Shown: positions 1 through 7,103, numbered from the stretch's first letter. The stretch is DNA of 8,107 bases from Gammaproteobacteria bacterium (GCA_016198885.1 JACQHV010000093.1:1-8107); one strand, 5' to 3'. Made by a program: numbers and translations. The notes: generated by a model not told the origin, from the sequence alone.

Positions 1-1540
1 TCAGTACGATGTCATATTGTTCCTGTGTGTATAGTGGTTCAACCTGGAATGTTATGGGCCTGCCGATGAATTCCTCAAGTTCTGCTACGCTTGTTGATTC
101 ATCGTCAAGCAGCAAATCAACAACCTGTTGAGATGCAACGACAAGTAATTTTTGCGCATCGAATTGCCTCACTTCACGTAATATTTCCCGGAAGATCTCA
201 TAACATACCGTTTCAGCTGTTTTAACAGATCCTTTCCCTGCACAAGTAGGGCAGGGTTCACAGAGTATGTGTTCAAGACTCTCTCTTGTGCGTTTACGAG
301 TCAGCTGGACGAGGCCCAGTGAAGTTAATTCACTGATGGTTACCTTCGAGTGATCGCGTTCAAGATGCTTTTCCAGGGATCGCAGCATCTGTCGACGGTG
401 TTCTGGTTCCTGCATATCGATAAAATCAATGATGATAATTCCTCCAAGATTACGCAAACGGAGTTGTCTAGCAATTGTCTGCGCGGCTTCCAGGTTGGTT
501 TTGTAAATTGTTTCCTCAAGATTTCTATGCCCAACGAATGCACCGGTATTGACATCGATAGTCGTCATGGCTTCTGTTTGTTCAATAATCAGATGCCCCC
601 CGGATTTCAATTGTACCTTTCTGCCGAGTGATTTTTGTATTTCATCCTCAACGGAATAAAGATCGAGTATGGGATGTTCACCCGCGTAATATTCAATTCT
701 CCCCAGGAATTCAGGGATGAATAATTTCGAGAATTCCATCACACGCTGATAAGTTTCTTTTGAATCGATGCGGACTTTCTCAATTTCTGAATGAACAAGG
801 TCGCGCATGGTTCGCATTACCAATGGCAAATCTTCATATACTATGCCCGGAGCAAATGTATTTTTTTTGCGAATGACAGTCGAATCCCATAATTTGTGCA
901 AAAATTCTATTTCTCTATAGATATCTTCTTCAGTAATACCTTCTGCAGCGGTGCGTACAATAAAACCACCTTTAGCCAGAATTTCAGATTCCCTTGCTGC
1001 AGTATGCAGAATTACATTGTCTTCATTGCCAACGGCCAGTCTTGTAATACCTGATTGATATTGCATGATAATGTTACGCAATCGATCCCGTTCCTTTTCA
1101 TCTTCAATTCTTTGAGAAATTCCTATCTTTGAATAATCCGGTATAAAAACAAGATATCGGGATGGTATGGACAGACGTGTTGTAAGCCGCGCCCCTTTGC
1201 TGCCAAGAGGATCTTTTATAACCTGTACAAGTATTTCCTGTCCTTCCCTGAGAACTGTCTCAATCGAGGGTGCTTGAACATCGTCCTGTTCTTCCGGGAT
1301 ATAATCTTCGGTAATTCCACTGATATCCGAGGTGTGAAGGAATCCGGTACGCTCAAGCCCGATGTCGATAAATGCCGCCTGCATACCAGGCAAAATCCTG
1401 GAGACACGGCCTTTGAAGATATTACCCACCAGACCGCGTTTTTGTGATCGTTCAATGTACACCTCTTGCAGCATGCCGTTTTCGACAACCGCAACGCGTG
1501 TTTCCTGGGGCGTGATATTAATCAGAATCTCTTCGCTCAT
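1..1540 (-). CDS. rng: Ribonuclease G (RNase E/G family), C-terminus cut by window edge
   Basis: Endoribonuclease of the RNase E/G family; in E. coli the protein matures the 5' end of 16S rRNA and trims some mRNAs in the cytoplasm. The reading frame is open for 513 codons from the ATG at 1540 and runs off the left edge. The last visible residues, QEQYDIVL, match the extreme C-terminus of E. coli Rng (QEQFDVVMM), so only about one codon plus the stop is missing. An S1-like RNA-binding region lies near residues 35-125. The 5'-monophosphate sensor pair is R196-T197 in GGFIVRTAAEG. The magnesium aspartates of the DNase I-like domain are D329 (TTIDVNTGAFVG) and D372 (IIIIDFIDM). The zinc-link motif is CPTC at 430-433. 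Against the 489-residue E. coli protein it carries about 25 extra residues at 162-190. It is divergent from glcD, with its own promoter and leader hairpin. The Maf gene often found beside rng is not in view. Identity is very secure. Confidence 0.97.
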   Translation of the reverse strand, partial: MSEEILINITPQETRVAVVENGMLQEVYIERSQKRGLVGNIFKGRVSRILPGMQAAFIDIGLERTGFLHTSDISGITEDYIPEEQDDVQAPSIETVLREGQEILVQVIKDPLGSKGARLTTRLSIPSRYLVFIPDYSKIGISQRIEDEKERDRLRNIIMQYQSGITRLAVGNEDNVILHTAARESEILAKGGFIVRTAAEGITEEDIYREIEFLHKLWDSTVIRKKNTFAPGIVYEDLPLVMRTMRDLVHSEIEKVRIDSKETYQRVMEFSKLFIPEFLGRIEYYAGEHPILDLYSVEDEIQKSLGRKVQLKSGGHLIIEQTEAMTTIDVNTGAFVGHRNLEETIYKTNLEAAQTIARQLRLRNLGGIIIIDFIDMQEPEHRRQMLRSLEKHLERDHSKVTISELTSLGLVQLTRKRTRESLEHILCEPCPTCAGKGSVKTAETVCYEIFREILREVRQFDAQKLLVVASQQVVDLLLDDESTSVAELEEFIGRPITFQVEPLYTQEQYDIVL

Positions 1541-1552
1541 GTTTGTTTTCTA

Positions 1553-1574
1553 CTTCTTAATCTGGTTTAAGAAG
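1553..1574 (-). promoter_or_regulatory. Perfect inverted repeat / hairpin in rng leader
   Basis: CTTCTTAA (1553-1560) and TTAAGAAG (1567-1574) are perfect 8-base inverted arms around a 6-base loop. In the predicted rng transcript the hairpin would start only a few bases from the 5' end and stop 12 bases before the start codon. Its 3' arm carries AAGAAG, the only purine-rich, weakly Shine-Dalgarno-like stretch before the ATG, so folding could limit ribosome access. The stem is AU-rich and only moderately stable. An operator role in DNA is an alternative. The repeat is seen directly; the function is inference. Confidence 0.4.
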
Positions 1575-1587
1575 ATACTGCAATTTG

Positions 1588-1617
1588 TATATATATCAAG
1601 AAGTTAATTTTAGTCAA
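1588..1617 (-). promoter_or_regulatory. Candidate sigma70 promoter for rng
   Basis: Reading the minus strand, TTGACT (1617-1612) matches the -35 consensus at five of six positions. It is followed after 16 or 18 bases by TATATA (1595-1590 or 1593-1588). Transcription would start near 1580, giving a leader of about 40 bases before the rng ATG at 1540. The assignment rests on consensus matching and position only. The alternating TA run makes the exact -10 ambiguous. Confidence 0.5.
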
Positions 1618-1657
1618 TCCGGCAATGAAAAGACATACTTGATGGGACCCAATCGAG

Positions 1658-1685
1658 TTGGCCGGTTATCATACCAAGATATAAT
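1658..1685 (+). promoter_or_regulatory. Candidate sigma70 promoter for glcDEF
   Basis: TTGGCC at 1658-1663 (four of six -35 positions) stands 16 bases before a perfect TATAAT at 1680-1685. This places a transcription start near 1692 and an 80-base leader before the glcD ATG at 1772. It is the only perfect -10 hexamer on this strand in the divergent region. The -35 box is mediocre, which would suit an activator-dependent promoter, but no regulator gene of the GlcC type lies in the window. Confidence 0.4.
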
Positions 1686-1707
1686 CATCAGAACGCTATT
1701 GAACACA

Positions 1708-1748
1708 GTGAAGAGAAGCACCCGTCTATAGTCCGTTACAGTCTTCAC
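1708..1748 (+). repeat. Inverted repeat in glcD leader
   Basis: GTGAAGA (1708-1714) and TCTTCAC (1742-1748) are perfect 7-base inverted arms separated by 27 bases. They lie between the candidate glcD promoter and the glcD start codon. They could form the base of an mRNA leader structure or a spaced operator. The arms are short and the spacer long, so chance is a real alternative. Confidence 0.25.
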
Positions 1749-1771
1749 GGTAATCGCAGTAGAATGCCGGT

Positions 1772-3220
1772 ATGCCGTCATCGATAGACAGGTTATACGA
1801 ATTTTTGCCTGCCGGGGCGATTATTGCTGATGCTGAATCCCTCCAGGTCTATGAATGTGATGCGCTTTCTGCTTATCGGGAATTGCCACGTTGCGTTGTA
1901 CTACCTGACAGTATTAAACAGGTTCAGGAGATCATGCGGTTCTGTCATGCAGAAAAAATCCCCGTGGTCGCACGCGGTGCCGGTACTGGACTTTCAGGCG
2001 GTGCATTGCCCGTAACAAATGGCGTGATTTTGAGTCTTGCCAAATTTGATCGAATCCTTGAAATTGATCCTTATCAGCGCATTGCCAGAGTACAACCCGG
2101 AGTTCGTAATCTCAGTGTGTCGGAGGCAGTAGCGCCGTATGATTTGTTCTATGCCCCTGATCCTTCTTCCCAGATCGCATGTACTATCGGCGGGAATGTG
2201 GCGGAGAATTCAGGTGGTGTGCATTGTTTGAAATACGGTTTGACTGTCCACAATATTGCAGCATTAAAGATTGTTACTATTGAGGGAGAATTGTTGGACA
2301 TTGGCAGCCATGCGTTGGATGCGCCAGGTTATGATCTGCTTGCCTTAATGACAGGATCAGAAGGGATGCTGGCGGTGATTGTGGAAATAACTCTGAAACT
2401 TCTGCCGAAACCCGTTCATAATCAGATTCTCCTTGCCGCATATGACAGCGTGGAAAAAGCGGGTAATGGCGTGGCAGCGATCATCGCAGCAGGAATTATT
2501 CCAGCGGGTCTTGAGATGATGGATAATGCAGGGATCCGTGCTGTTGAGGCCTATGTAAATGCCGGTTACCCTGTCGAAGCAGCGGCCATTCTATTATGTG
2601 AAATTGATGGCGTGCCGGAAGAAGTTAACGTAGAAAGCCATAAGGTCCAGCAAATCCTGCTTCATTCAGGAGCAACGAATGTTCGCATGGCGAAGAACAG
2701 CGCAGAAGGTGAAAAATTCTGGGCGGGCCGCAAGGCGGCTTTTCCGGCGGTCGGGCGCATTGCGGCAGATTACTATTGCATGGATGGGACCATACCAAGA
2801 AAACATATCGCAGAAGTTCTGCGCCGTATCAGTGATCTTTCACGGCAATTTGGTCTTGGTGTGGTCAATGTATTTCATGCAGGTGATGGTAATCTGCACC
2901 CGCTGATTCTTTATGATGTCAGTGTTCCAGGAGAGCTGAAGAAAGCGGAAGATTTTGGCGGAAAGATACTTGAAGTCTGTGTTCAGTTTGGAGGAACGAT
3001 TACTGGTGAACATGGCGTCGGTATTGAAAAGATAAATCAGATGTGCATTCAGTTCAATCCGGAGGAATTATTGCAGTTCCATGCGATCAAACATGCCTTT
3101 GATACTGATCATTTATTAAATCCAGGCAAAGCTGTCCCCACACTGAAACGTTGTGCCGAATTTGGCGCCATGCATGTTCATGCCGGGCAATTACCTTTCC
3201 CGGAGCTTGAGAGGTTTTAA
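1772..3220 (+). CDS. glcD: Glycolate oxidase subunit GlcD (FAD-linked)
   Basis: Catalytic flavoprotein subunit of glycolate dehydrogenase, which oxidises glycolate to glyoxylate and passes electrons through GlcF to the respiratory chain at the inner membrane. The protein is 482 residues (E. coli about 499). The N-terminal PCMH-type FAD domain (about 38-215) holds the nucleotide loop ARGAGTGLSGGA at 67-78, APDPSSQIACTIGGN at 128-142 and AENSGGVHCLKYGLTVHN at 144-161. The C-terminal FAD-oxidase domain (about 216-455) holds FHAGDGNLHPL at 368-378 and TGEHGVG at 411-417, whose histidines and glutamate are the expected metal and substrate ligands, followed by LNPGKAVPTL. The C-terminus LPFPELERF is identical to E. 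coli. An in-frame TAG at 1760-1762 makes the ATG at 1772 the earliest possible start. It shortens the N-terminus by about 17 residues relative to E. coli, and no strong ribosome-binding site precedes it. First gene of the glcDEF operon. Confidence 0.96.
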   Translation: MPSSIDRLYEFLPAGAIIADAESLQVYECDALSAYRELPRCVVLPDSIKQVQEIMRFCHAEKIPVVARGAGTGLSGGALPVTNGVILSLAKFDRILEIDPYQRIARVQPGVRNLSVSEAVAPYDLFYAPDPSSQIACTIGGNVAENSGGVHCLKYGLTVHNIAALKIVTIEGELLDIGSHALDAPGYDLLALMTGSEGMLAVIVEITLKLLPKPVHNQILLAAYDSVEKAGNGVAAIIAAGIIPAGLEMMDNAGIRAVEAYVNAGYPVEAAAILLCEIDGVPEEVNVESHKVQQILLHSGATNVRMAKNSAEGEKFWAGRKAAFPAVGRIAADYYCMDGTIPRKHIAEVLRRISDLSRQFGLGVVNVFHAGDGNLHPLILYDVSVPGELKKAEDFGGKILEVCVQFGGTITGEHGVGIEKINQMCIQFNPEELLQFHAIKHAFDTDHLLNPGKAVPTLKRCAEFGAMHVHAGQLPFPELERF

Positions 3221-3338
3221 AATCTATCAATTGTATTTATGAAAATTCTATTACTGGCAGGTATCAATGAACTGATGTTGATACTCATATTCGCCGATGA
3301 TTTTCATGCTATCCGGATGAAAGACAGAATCATATTCG

Positions 3339-4415
3339 TTGGACGGGACTAATATTTCTACTCTTTATCAGGAATTCAAGGAACGTGTAATTGCCGCTAA
3401 TACAGTGGGACAACCACTTGTTATACAGGGTGGCAGGACAAAGGGATTTTACGGGCGGCATTGTGAAGGCGAAATCCTTGATACCCGTTCCTGTTCCGGC
3501 ATTATTTCCTATGAACCAACAGAACTGGTCATTACTGCCCGTGCAGGTACATCTCTTGCTGAGGTAGAAAAAACATTGGCAAGCTATGGCCAGATGCTGG
3601 CATTCGAACCGCCGTATTTCGGAAAGGATGCAACGCTGGGAGGCATCGTGGCCTGTGGACTGTCGGGGCCGCGCCGTCCTTATGTCGGCAGTGTCAGAGA
3701 TTTTATTCTCGGGGTTAAATGTCTGACAGGAAGAGGCGAAATCCTCACCTTTGGCGGTCAGGTGATGAAAAATGTGGCCGGCTATGATGTCTCGCGATTA
3801 ATGACGGGCGCCCATGGCACTCTGGGTGTTTTACTGGAGATTTCAATCAAGGTTCTGCCTGCGCCTGAATATGAAGTCAGTTTGACCAGATCAAAGGATT
3901 TCTCTTCTGCATTACATGACATGAACACATGGGCAGGCCGGTCATTGGCCCTGTCGGCCGCCTGTTACGATGGACAACATCTGAATATACGATTGTCAGG
4001 GAAACGCAGTGCCGTACATGCGGCCATGAAACAACTGAATATGGATGAGCATCCGGAGGGATTACGTTATTGGCAGGACTTGTGCGAACAGCAACTCGTT
4101 TTTTTTAAAAATAATAATAAAGCACTGTGGCGTATTTCTGTGCCTCCCGCAACTCCGGTACTGGATCTGCCAGGTGAATGGTTTATTGATTGGGGTGGCG
4201 CCCAACGCTGGTTGAAGTCATCAGAATCCACGGAGAGGATTCGTCATGTCTCGGAACAAGCAGGTGGCCACGCCACATTATTCAGGGGAGGTGATCGCAA
4301 TGGCGAGATTTTTCATCCTCTGTCCCCTGGAATTAAAGTTCTGCACACACGATTGAAAAAGGCATTCGATCCGGAATTCATTTTAAATAGAGGCCGTATG
4401 TACAGGGAATTTTGA
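3339..4415 (+). CDS. glcE: Glycolate oxidase subunit GlcE (FAD-binding), TTG start proposed
   Basis: Second FAD-domain subunit of glycolate dehydrogenase, required with GlcD and GlcF for activity. From the TTG at 3339 it is 358 residues (E. coli about 350) and contains only the FAD-binding half, not the full GlcD-type oxidase domain. Recognisable blocks are PLVIQGGRTKGFYGR at 26-40, YEPTELVITARAGTSLAEVE at 58-77, EPPYFGKDATLGGIVACGLSGP at 90-111 and FGGQVMKNVAGYDVSRLM at 138-155. Further on are LWRIS at 263-267, IDWGGAQRWLKS at 283-294 and the ending LNRGRMYREF. No ATG exists in frame between the upstream stop TGA (3318-3320) and the conserved region. The TTG at 3339 lies about where the E. 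coli start aligns, but it has no clear Shine-Dalgarno. A T8A5 run at 4099-4111 leaves the frame intact. Function is secure; the start is not. Confidence 0.93.
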   Translation: MDGTNISTLYQEFKERVIAANTVGQPLVIQGGRTKGFYGRHCEGEILDTRSCSGIISYEPTELVITARAGTSLAEVEKTLASYGQMLAFEPPYFGKDATLGGIVACGLSGPRRPYVGSVRDFILGVKCLTGRGEILTFGGQVMKNVAGYDVSRLMTGAHGTLGVLLEISIKVLPAPEYEVSLTRSKDFSSALHDMNTWAGRSLALSAACYDGQHLNIRLSGKRSAVHAAMKQLNMDEHPEGLRYWQDLCEQQLVFFKNNNKALWRISVPPATPVLDLPGEWFIDWGGAQRWLKSSESTERIRHVSEQAGGHATLFRGGDRNGEIFHPLSPGIKVLHTRLKKAFDPEFILNRGRMYREF

Positions 4416-4420
4416 AAGTC

Positions 4421-5647
4421 ATGCAGACATTTATTATTGAAGATTTGAAAAATACTCAGGCAGGTAAAGAGGCCAACAGGATTTTACGCAGTTGTGTTCA
4501 TTGTGGATTTTGTATTGCCACCTGCCCGACATATCGTTTGCTTGGAGATGAACTGGATAGTCCGCGTGGCCGTATCTATCTGATAAAGGGAATGTTGGAG
4601 GGCAGGGAGACCACTTACAAAACCCAGTTGCACCTGGATCGATGTCTCACTTGCAGGGCTTGCGAGACAAACTGTCCATCCGGTGTTGAGTACGGACATC
4701 TGCTTGACATAGGCAGGCAACATATCAGTTCAAGAGTAAAACGCGCACCGGGAGACAGATTGTATCGATTTTTATTACGGAATTTGTTGCCGTATCGAAG
4801 ACGATTTTCATTTTTGCTTTCCGTAGGGCAGTTTTTTCGTCCTGTTTTCCCGGGGATACTGAAGAAAATGATACCACTCAGGACTCCAGCATTGCCGATT
4901 ACATCAGGTAAACATTTGCACAGGATGATTATCTTTGCGGGTTGTGTCCAGCCCTCTCTTGCACCCAATACCAATGCTGCAACTGCACGCGTACTGGACA
5001 AACTCTCAATCAGCACAATTTCGGTGGATGGTGAGGGCTGTTGCGGGGCAATTGACTATCATATGGCGGAGATCAATGAAGCCGGTAAATTTATCAGAAA
5101 AAATATTGATGCCTGGTGGCCCTATATTAATGAAGACATCGAGGCAATCATTACAACAGCAAGCGGGTGTGGTGCAATGATAAAGGACTACGGTTATATC
5201 CTGCGGGATGATCCAGACTATGCTGACAAGGCCAGACAAATATCATCCATGACAAAGGATATTTCCGAAATCTTCACAAGCAGAAATATTGCGCAGCTTA
5301 AAAATAAAATTACTCAGAAGAACAAAATACTGGCCTTTCAGAATCCCTGCACCTTGCAACATGGACAAAAACTTTACAGTACAACCGAAGAGGTGCTTGT
5401 TCAGCTGGGTTTCAATTTAAGCCGGGTGCCAGATAAAGATCAATGTTGCGGTTCTGCAGGAGTTTATTCATTTCTCCAGCCATATCTTTCATTACAGTTG
5501 CAGAAGAAGAAAATTAATGCCCTGTTATCAGGTCAACCCGATGTCATTGCAACGTCAAATATCGGTTGTCAGTTGTATCTGCAACAGGCAACCGATGTGC
5601 CAGTTAAACACTGGATTGAATTAGTGGACGAAGCCAGTAACTATTAA
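4421..5647 (+). CDS. glcF: Glycolate oxidase iron-sulfur subunit GlcF
   Basis: Electron-carrier subunit of glycolate dehydrogenase, taking electrons from the GlcD/GlcE flavins towards the quinone pool at the cytoplasmic membrane. The N-terminal double 4Fe-4S ferredoxin domain has cysteines C25, C28, C31, C35 (CVHCGFCIATCP) and C75, C78, C81, C85 (CLTCRACETNCP). Two cysteine-rich CCG domains follow, each ending in a CCG motif: GCCGAIDYH around 206-214 and QCCGSAGVYS around 341-350, with further conserved cysteines at 174, 250, 310 and 383. The 408-residue length matches E. coli GlcF (407). I chose the ATG at 4421 over an in-frame TTG at 4412 because the resulting MQT start agrees with E. coli and AGGGA (4404-4408) then lies 12 bases upstream rather than 3. 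The ATG is 5 bases after the glcE stop, so translational coupling is likely. Last gene of the operon. Confidence 0.97.
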   Translation: MQTFIIEDLKNTQAGKEANRILRSCVHCGFCIATCPTYRLLGDELDSPRGRIYLIKGMLEGRETTYKTQLHLDRCLTCRACETNCPSGVEYGHLLDIGRQHISSRVKRAPGDRLYRFLLRNLLPYRRRFSFLLSVGQFFRPVFPGILKKMIPLRTPALPITSGKHLHRMIIFAGCVQPSLAPNTNAATARVLDKLSISTISVDGEGCCGAIDYHMAEINEAGKFIRKNIDAWWPYINEDIEAIITTASGCGAMIKDYGYILRDDPDYADKARQISSMTKDISEIFTSRNIAQLKNKITQKNKILAFQNPCTLQHGQKLYSTTEEVLVQLGFNLSRVPDKDQCCGSAGVYSFLQPYLSLQLQKKKINALLSGQPDVIATSNIGCQLYLQQATDVPVKHWIELVDEASNY

Positions 5648-5664
5648 CGTAATTACAACAGCGA

Positions 5665-6114
5665 TCAATTCATCGCGTGCCAGGTACCATCAGGTTGTCT
5701 GCAGGCGGTCCCATGCACAACTTCAGCGCGGCCTTCAATCACGGCCTCCGTAGTGTAATCACGGCATGGCCCGGATGCACTTTCATAGGTGTATGTCGGC
5801 GTCACGTTGTATGCAACACCTGTATCCGGATTATTCCAGGAAGAGGTAGCCCCTGTAGGACTGGACTCAAGTACCTGCTGGGTTTTGTAACGATCAAGTT
5901 CATCCATCTGTTGCCCGATTGAACCGCCAAGATAGCCACCAAGTAAGGCACCAAGAGCCACGGCAGCAAGTTGCCCGGTACCGCCGCCAATCTGGCTGCC
6001 GACAAATGCCCCGGTACCTGCACCGATAACCGTGCCAACATCCTGCTTGGTCGCGTTACAGCCTGAAATGAGGAGGAGGATCAGACTGAGTAAAATCAAT
6101 GTCTTGCCGTTCAT
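5665..6114 (-). CDS. Glycine-zipper outer-membrane lipoprotein (17-kDa surface antigen family)
   Basis: Small lipoprotein of 149 residues. A type II signal peptide with hydrophobic core TLILLSLILLLI (5-16) ends in the lipobox ISGC, so C19 is the lipidation site. Asn at +2 predicts Lol-dependent sorting to the outer membrane. Residues 27-67 form a two-pass glycine zipper (GAGTGAFVGSQIGGG then GALLGGYLGGSIG), typical of the Rickettsia 17-kDa antigen family. The tail contains MDELDR (70-75), WNNPDTGVAYNVTPTYTY (93-110), CRDYTTEA (117-124) and GTACRQPDGTW (135-145), which are standard for that family. C117 and C138 could form a disulfide. The ATG at 6114 is preceded by GGAG 8 bases upstream; the longer TTG start at 6135 has no such support. 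It is convergent with glcF (17-bp gap) and 155 bp downstream of mlaA. The cellular role of this family is poorly defined; envelope integrity is a guess. Confidence 0.88.
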   Translation of the reverse strand: MNGKTLILLSLILLLISGCNATKQDVGTVIGAGTGAFVGSQIGGGTGQLAAVALGALLGGYLGGSIGQQMDELDRYKTQQVLESSPTGATSSWNNPDTGVAYNVTPTYTYESASGPCRDYTTEAVIEGRAEVVHGTACRQPDGTWHAMN

Positions 6115-6138
6115 GTATTTTTCTCCAGTATTCAATTA

Positions 6139-6157
6139 CAGGAAAGATAATTTCCTG
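6139..6157 (-). promoter_or_regulatory. Palindrome upstream of the glycine-zipper lipoprotein gene
   Basis: CAGGAAA (6139-6145) and TTTCCTG (6151-6157) are perfect 7-base inverted arms around the 5-base centre GATAA. The element begins 25 bases before the lipoprotein start codon and just upstream of its ribosome-binding site. It could be an mRNA leader hairpin or a dimer-binding operator. I do not recognise the regulator. Confidence 0.35.
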
Positions 6158-6207
6158 AAGAGGTAGAGCCGAAAAGGTGGAATAAGTTCGCATAAATACG
6201 CAATCGT

Positions 6208-6220
6208 GGGAAAAATTCCC
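6208..6220. repeat. Compact perfect palindrome GGGAA-N3-TTCCC
   Basis: GGGAAAAATTCCC reads as 5-base inverted arms around AAA, in the gap between mlaA and the lipoprotein gene, about 94 bases before the lipoprotein start. No T-run follows on either strand, so it is not an intrinsic terminator. Its size and position suit a transcription-factor half-site pair in the lipoprotein promoter region, but the factor is unknown. Confidence 0.25.
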
Positions 6221-6244
6221 GTGTTAAAACTTACGGAAATTTCG

Positions 6245-6277
6245 AAAAAAGTTAAGGACTTATTAAATCCTATTTAA
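6245..6277 (-). terminator. Weak candidate intrinsic terminator after mlaA
   Basis: On the minus strand, AGGA and TCCT pair around a 9-base loop. The stem extends through TTAA/TTAA with a 2-base bulge, and the sequence then runs into C plus six Ts (6250-6245). The element overlaps the mlaA stop codon TAG (6272-6270). The stem is short and AU-rich, so termination may be partial, and transcription could continue into the lipoprotein gene. Confidence 0.3.
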
Positions 6278-7046
6278 TCTGCAGAACACCTGTATCTTCA
6301 TTGCCGGTATTACCTTCACCTTCAAAAATCTCTTCATATCCCTCTACCGGCGGGTTGCCGTCATATATTAAATACTGGCGCCGTTGCAAATAGGCCTCGC
6401 GAGTGAATGTGTAGGGATCAACTGCGGCCTCATCACGGATATTCGTGGCTTCAAGCAGGTTGGCCCGCTTGTTTATCGCATTTAATGCTGTCAGGGGAAA
6501 TAAAACAGTGCCTGTGACATAGAATAACGGATTCAACAGGGTGCTTGATACCAGATCAGGCAGATCACGTGAAGAGTTGGGTCCCTGTACGGGCACATAA
6601 ATATATGAACCTTCACCCGCGCCCCACACTGCGAGAGTCTGCCCTAAATCTTCATCGTGTTTGGGCAGACCGATGGGTGTCCCTACATCAACCAATCCGG
6701 CCAGACCAATTGTCGAATTGAAGATAAACCGGGTCGCATCGGATAAACCCTGATCGATCTTTCCCTGCAAAAATGAATTCAATACGACATTTAGATACGA
6801 AAGATTATCAAAGAAGTTGGTAACGCCGGTTCGGACTAATTCGGGGGTGTATTCAACATAGGTTTCAGCAACCGGTTTGAGCAAGTAGACGTCCAGAGTG
6901 TCGGTGAAATTGTATGAAACCCTGTTTACAGGTTCGAGCGGATCAGGACTTTCAACAGTCTGGGTTGTGGCACAACCCGATACAAGGCTGAAAAACATCA
7001 AGATCAAAAATATTTTTATCAGTTTAATAACTCTTGTCAGTAACAT
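6270..7046 (-). CDS. mlaA: MlaA (VacJ) family outer-membrane lipoprotein
   Basis: Outer-membrane lipoprotein that, in E. coli, forms a ring-shaped channel with porins. It removes mislocalised phospholipid from the outer leaflet and hands it to periplasmic MlaC. The protein has 258 residues. A basic, hydrophobic signal peptide (1-24) ends in the lipobox VSGC with lipidated C25 and Ala at +2. Family blocks visible are SPDPLEPVNRVSYNF (33-47), KPVAETYVEYTP (57-68), NFFDNL (77-82), ATRFIFNSTIGLAGLVDV (104-121), DLGQTLAVWGAG (133-144), GPNSSRD (155-161) and DPYTFTREAYLQRRQY (210-225). An acidic tail (about 235-251) follows. The ATG at 7046 is preceded by CGGGGG 4 bases upstream; an earlier TTG at 7061 is less likely. 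It lies 57 bp after the MlaC-like gene in the same direction, fitting a carrier/partner pair in one operon. Confidence 0.95.
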   Translation of the reverse strand: MLLTRVIKLIKIFLILMFFSLVSGCATTQTVESPDPLEPVNRVSYNFTDTLDVYLLKPVAETYVEYTPELVRTGVTNFFDNLSYLNVVLNSFLQGKIDQGLSDATRFIFNSTIGLAGLVDVGTPIGLPKHDEDLGQTLAVWGAGEGSYIYVPVQGPNSSRDLPDLVSSTLLNPLFYVTGTVLFPLTALNAINKRANLLEATNIRDEAAVDPYTFTREAYLQRRQYLIYDGNPPVEGYEEIFEGEGNTGNEDTGVLQIK

Positions 7047-7103
7047 GGTTCCCCCGGACAATTTGCTTGTGAATTTCCAGCACCTTCAATCATTACAGGC
7101 ATA

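Noticed and set aside
350..631. Plus-strand open frame of 93 codons opposite rng
   Set aside because: It is antisense to the conserved catalytic region of RNase G, with no family resemblance; a shadow frame.
4099..4111. T8A5 run inside glcE as a possible frameshift or slippage site
   Set aside because: The glcE frame continues correctly on both sides (QQLVFF then KALWRIS, matching the family), so there is no sign of a frameshift or programmed slippage.
4615..5016. Minus-strand open frame of 133 codons inside glcF
   Set aside because: It lies wholly opposite strongly conserved glcF codons and shows no recognisable domain or ribosome-binding site; it is a shadow frame.
5661..5676. GCGAT-caattc-ATCGC inverted repeat between the glcF and lipoprotein gene ends
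   Set aside because: It could be a bidirectional terminator at the convergent junction, but the stem is only 5 bp, it overlaps the lipoprotein stop codon, and no T-run follows on either strand.
6115..6135. Upstream TTG start giving a 156-residue lipoprotein
   Set aside because: The ATG at 6114 has a GGAG 8 bases upstream and yields a standard lipoprotein signal peptide; the TTG has no such site and adds seven unneeded residues.
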